Shown here one piece after another: positions 14,518 through 15,536 of a DNA stretch of 15,536 nucleotides. Each line of letters opens with the position of its first letter. The first letter of the stretch is position 1. The DNA comes from Baffinella frigidus (taxonomy: Eukaryota > Cryptophyceae > Cryptomonadales > Baffinellaceae), in assembly GCA_026770585.1 (NCBI GenBank), contig MU647099.1, positions 111,480-127,015 of the forward strand, given 5' to 3'. Under the pieces are notes generated by a model. That model was not told the DNA's origin. It saw nothing but the letters and a program-made list of their open reading frames with translations, and ran no database searches. The position numbers were made by a program, and so were the translations under genes.

Positions 14518-14678
14518 CAACACAGCAGACTTCCAAGGGATTTTGAATAACCCCTAAGCGATAAGACCGAGGACCCTACGGTAGGCAACCCGTAGGGACA
14601 TAGGGGGGTGCCTACGGATAAGGTAACGGAAACTCGGGCTCTCAGCGCCCGAAAATCCCTTCGTAGCCCGCTGTGTTG
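14518..14678. mobile_element. Family D hairpin element, copy 2 (reverse orientation)
   Basis: 161 bases from CAACACAGCAGACTTCCAAG to CTTCGTAGCCCGCTGTGTTG. The inverted termini extend about 27 bases (to AAGGGATTTT/AAAATCCCTT). Same length and order as copy 1, inverted. Confidence 0.8.
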
Positions 14679-14715
14679 CAAGGGGAGTCAAGAGGCCTCG
14701 CCTGAAAACGCCCTA

Positions 14716-14833
14716 CAGGGGTACCTCGCTCATAAGAAACAGCCCCCCCCCAGGACCCTACAGTAGGCCTACGCCTAGGGCCTTATGGTAGCCCTAGGGG
14801 GGGGAGCAGTTTCTTACGAGCGAGGTACCACTG
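14716..14833. mobile_element. Family A element, copy 5, intact
   Basis: 118 bases with TA on both sides. The right terminus has one change (GGTACCACTG). Confidence 0.85.
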
Positions 14834-14929
14834 TACTCGTCTCCCCGCTCAACAGCCCCCCTGGGCCCATCTCCCCCCCGACTCCTCGAGGGTTCCGGGT
14901 TCAGGGTTCAGGGCATAGGGTATCCCGTA

Positions 14930-15025
14930 AGTGGCTCATACGCCCTACCGTAGGGCCCTAGGACCTGCCTAGGACCTCTTGCTGGTCAATTTAGACCACC
15001 TGGCCACTTAAGGGATAGGGCGTAG
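14930..15025. repeat. Another hairpin repeat with CCTACCGTAGGG core
   Basis: TATCCCGTAAGTGGC pairs with GCCACTTAAGGGATA about 60 bases later. Inside lie CCCTACCGTAGGGCCCTAGG and GACCTGCCTAGGACC. Only one copy is in the window. Confidence 0.65.
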
Positions 15026-15067
15026 GGTTTCCTCGCGACGCGTCTCTCCGCACAGGCATGCGCCATA

Positions 15068-15189
15068 CAGGGGTACCTCGCTTATAAGAAACTGCCCCCC
15101 CCCCCCCCTAGGACCACCGTAGGGCCCTAGGCATAGTCCTGCTGTAGGGTCCGAGGGGCAGGCTGTTTCTCATGAGCGAGGTGCCCCTG
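15068..15189. mobile_element. Family A element, copy 6, intact
   Basis: 122 bases with TA on both sides. It is longer than the others because of a longer C-run (14-15 C). Confidence 0.85.
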
Positions 15190-15230
15190 TAACCTGTCTC
15201 TAGAGGACCATAACCTGTCATGTGCACTCT

Positions 15231-15289
15231 CTACTCGTCTCTCCGCTCCGAGTTCCTAAGCCGTATCCTACTCGTCTCTGCGCTCCGAG
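15231..15289 (+). repeat. Direct repeat of 22 bp
   Basis: CTACTCGTCTCT(C/G)CGCTCCGAG at 15231-15252 and 15268-15289; a relative, TACTCGTCTCCCCGCTC, starts near 14834. Downstream to 15390 a Pro-rich frame (GVPPIFPPTPPEPPG) may be an exon but has no other support. Confidence 0.7.
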
Positions 15290-15443
15290 GTGCGCACAGG
15301 CGTCCCGCCCATCTTCCCGCCGACGCCCCCCGAGCCTCCCGGGCGCTCCTTGCGCGGCGTCAGCAGCCCCTTGCCTGCGAGAGAGAAACAGAGAGACCTT
15401 TATGATTACCACCAAGAGAGAGAAGGGACCTTGGTGATTACCA

Positions 15444-15445
<2 letters not shown>

Positions 15446-15536
<91 letters not shown>
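15446..15536. repeat. (AT)n/(GT)n microsatellite, runs off the window
   Basis: About 38 AT dinucleotides followed by GT dinucleotides to the last base. The true length is not visible. Confidence 0.95.

Noticed and set aside
1-15536. CRISPR array, tRNA or rRNA genes
   Set aside because: No repeat-spacer regularity with unique spacers and no recognisable tRNA or rRNA sequence; repeats are telomere-like, microsatellite or hairpin elements.

Overview
This looks like nuclear DNA of a GC-rich eukaryote, most likely a unicellular alga. It carries dense arrays of the plant/algal telomere heptamer CCCTAAA (TTTAGGG on the other strand), GT-AG introns that join short exons in matching phase, eukaryotic modules (TPR, SAM, a Cys-rich DACGVCGG module, a coiled coil), many microsatellites and several families of small hairpin repeats. 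There is no bacterial operon structure. A cryptophyte or similar secondary-plastid alga is my best guess, at low confidence and from general appearance only.

Left part (1-4500, possibly to about 7400). A fragmented plus-strand gene emerges when short exons are joined in phase: 401-499, 843-931, 1433-1498, 1742-1795, 2959-3010, 3361-3495, a probable exon near 3634, 3741-3771, 4064-4102 and 4381 onward. The product looks like part of a large extracellular protein: beta-rich segments, then a module of the DCxGVP...VNDACGVCGG type. Its introns are filled with CCCTAAA-type heptamers or CT/GA microsatellites. Further candidate exons (6635-6706, 6994-7034) may continue it.

Middle part (4500-11400). 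This is mostly repeat-rich DNA: GA and CT arrays, an 8-bp minisatellite, interstitial telomeric repeats and several dispersed families (here called A to F). One clear coding piece is a terminal exon with a SAM domain at 9392-9598, again preceded by telomere-like sequence.

Right part (11400-14050). Two divergent genes: a minus-strand coiled-coil protein with a Ser/Arg-rich repeated tail (11461-12447), and a plus-strand three-exon TPR protein (12755-13921) whose second intron is almost purely telomere heptamers. A perfect 32-bp palindrome and a 32-bp copy of a TPR-exon segment lie between them.

Far right (14170-15536). Three intact copies of a ~120-bp hairpin element (family A, TA-flanked, termini CAGGGGTACC/GGTACCCCTG), one family D element of 161 bp and another hairpin are clustered here, ending in an (AT)n/(GT)n microsatellite that runs off the window. 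The most interesting signal is the repeated use of telomeric heptamer arrays as introns, with splice sites that are near variants of the heptamer.
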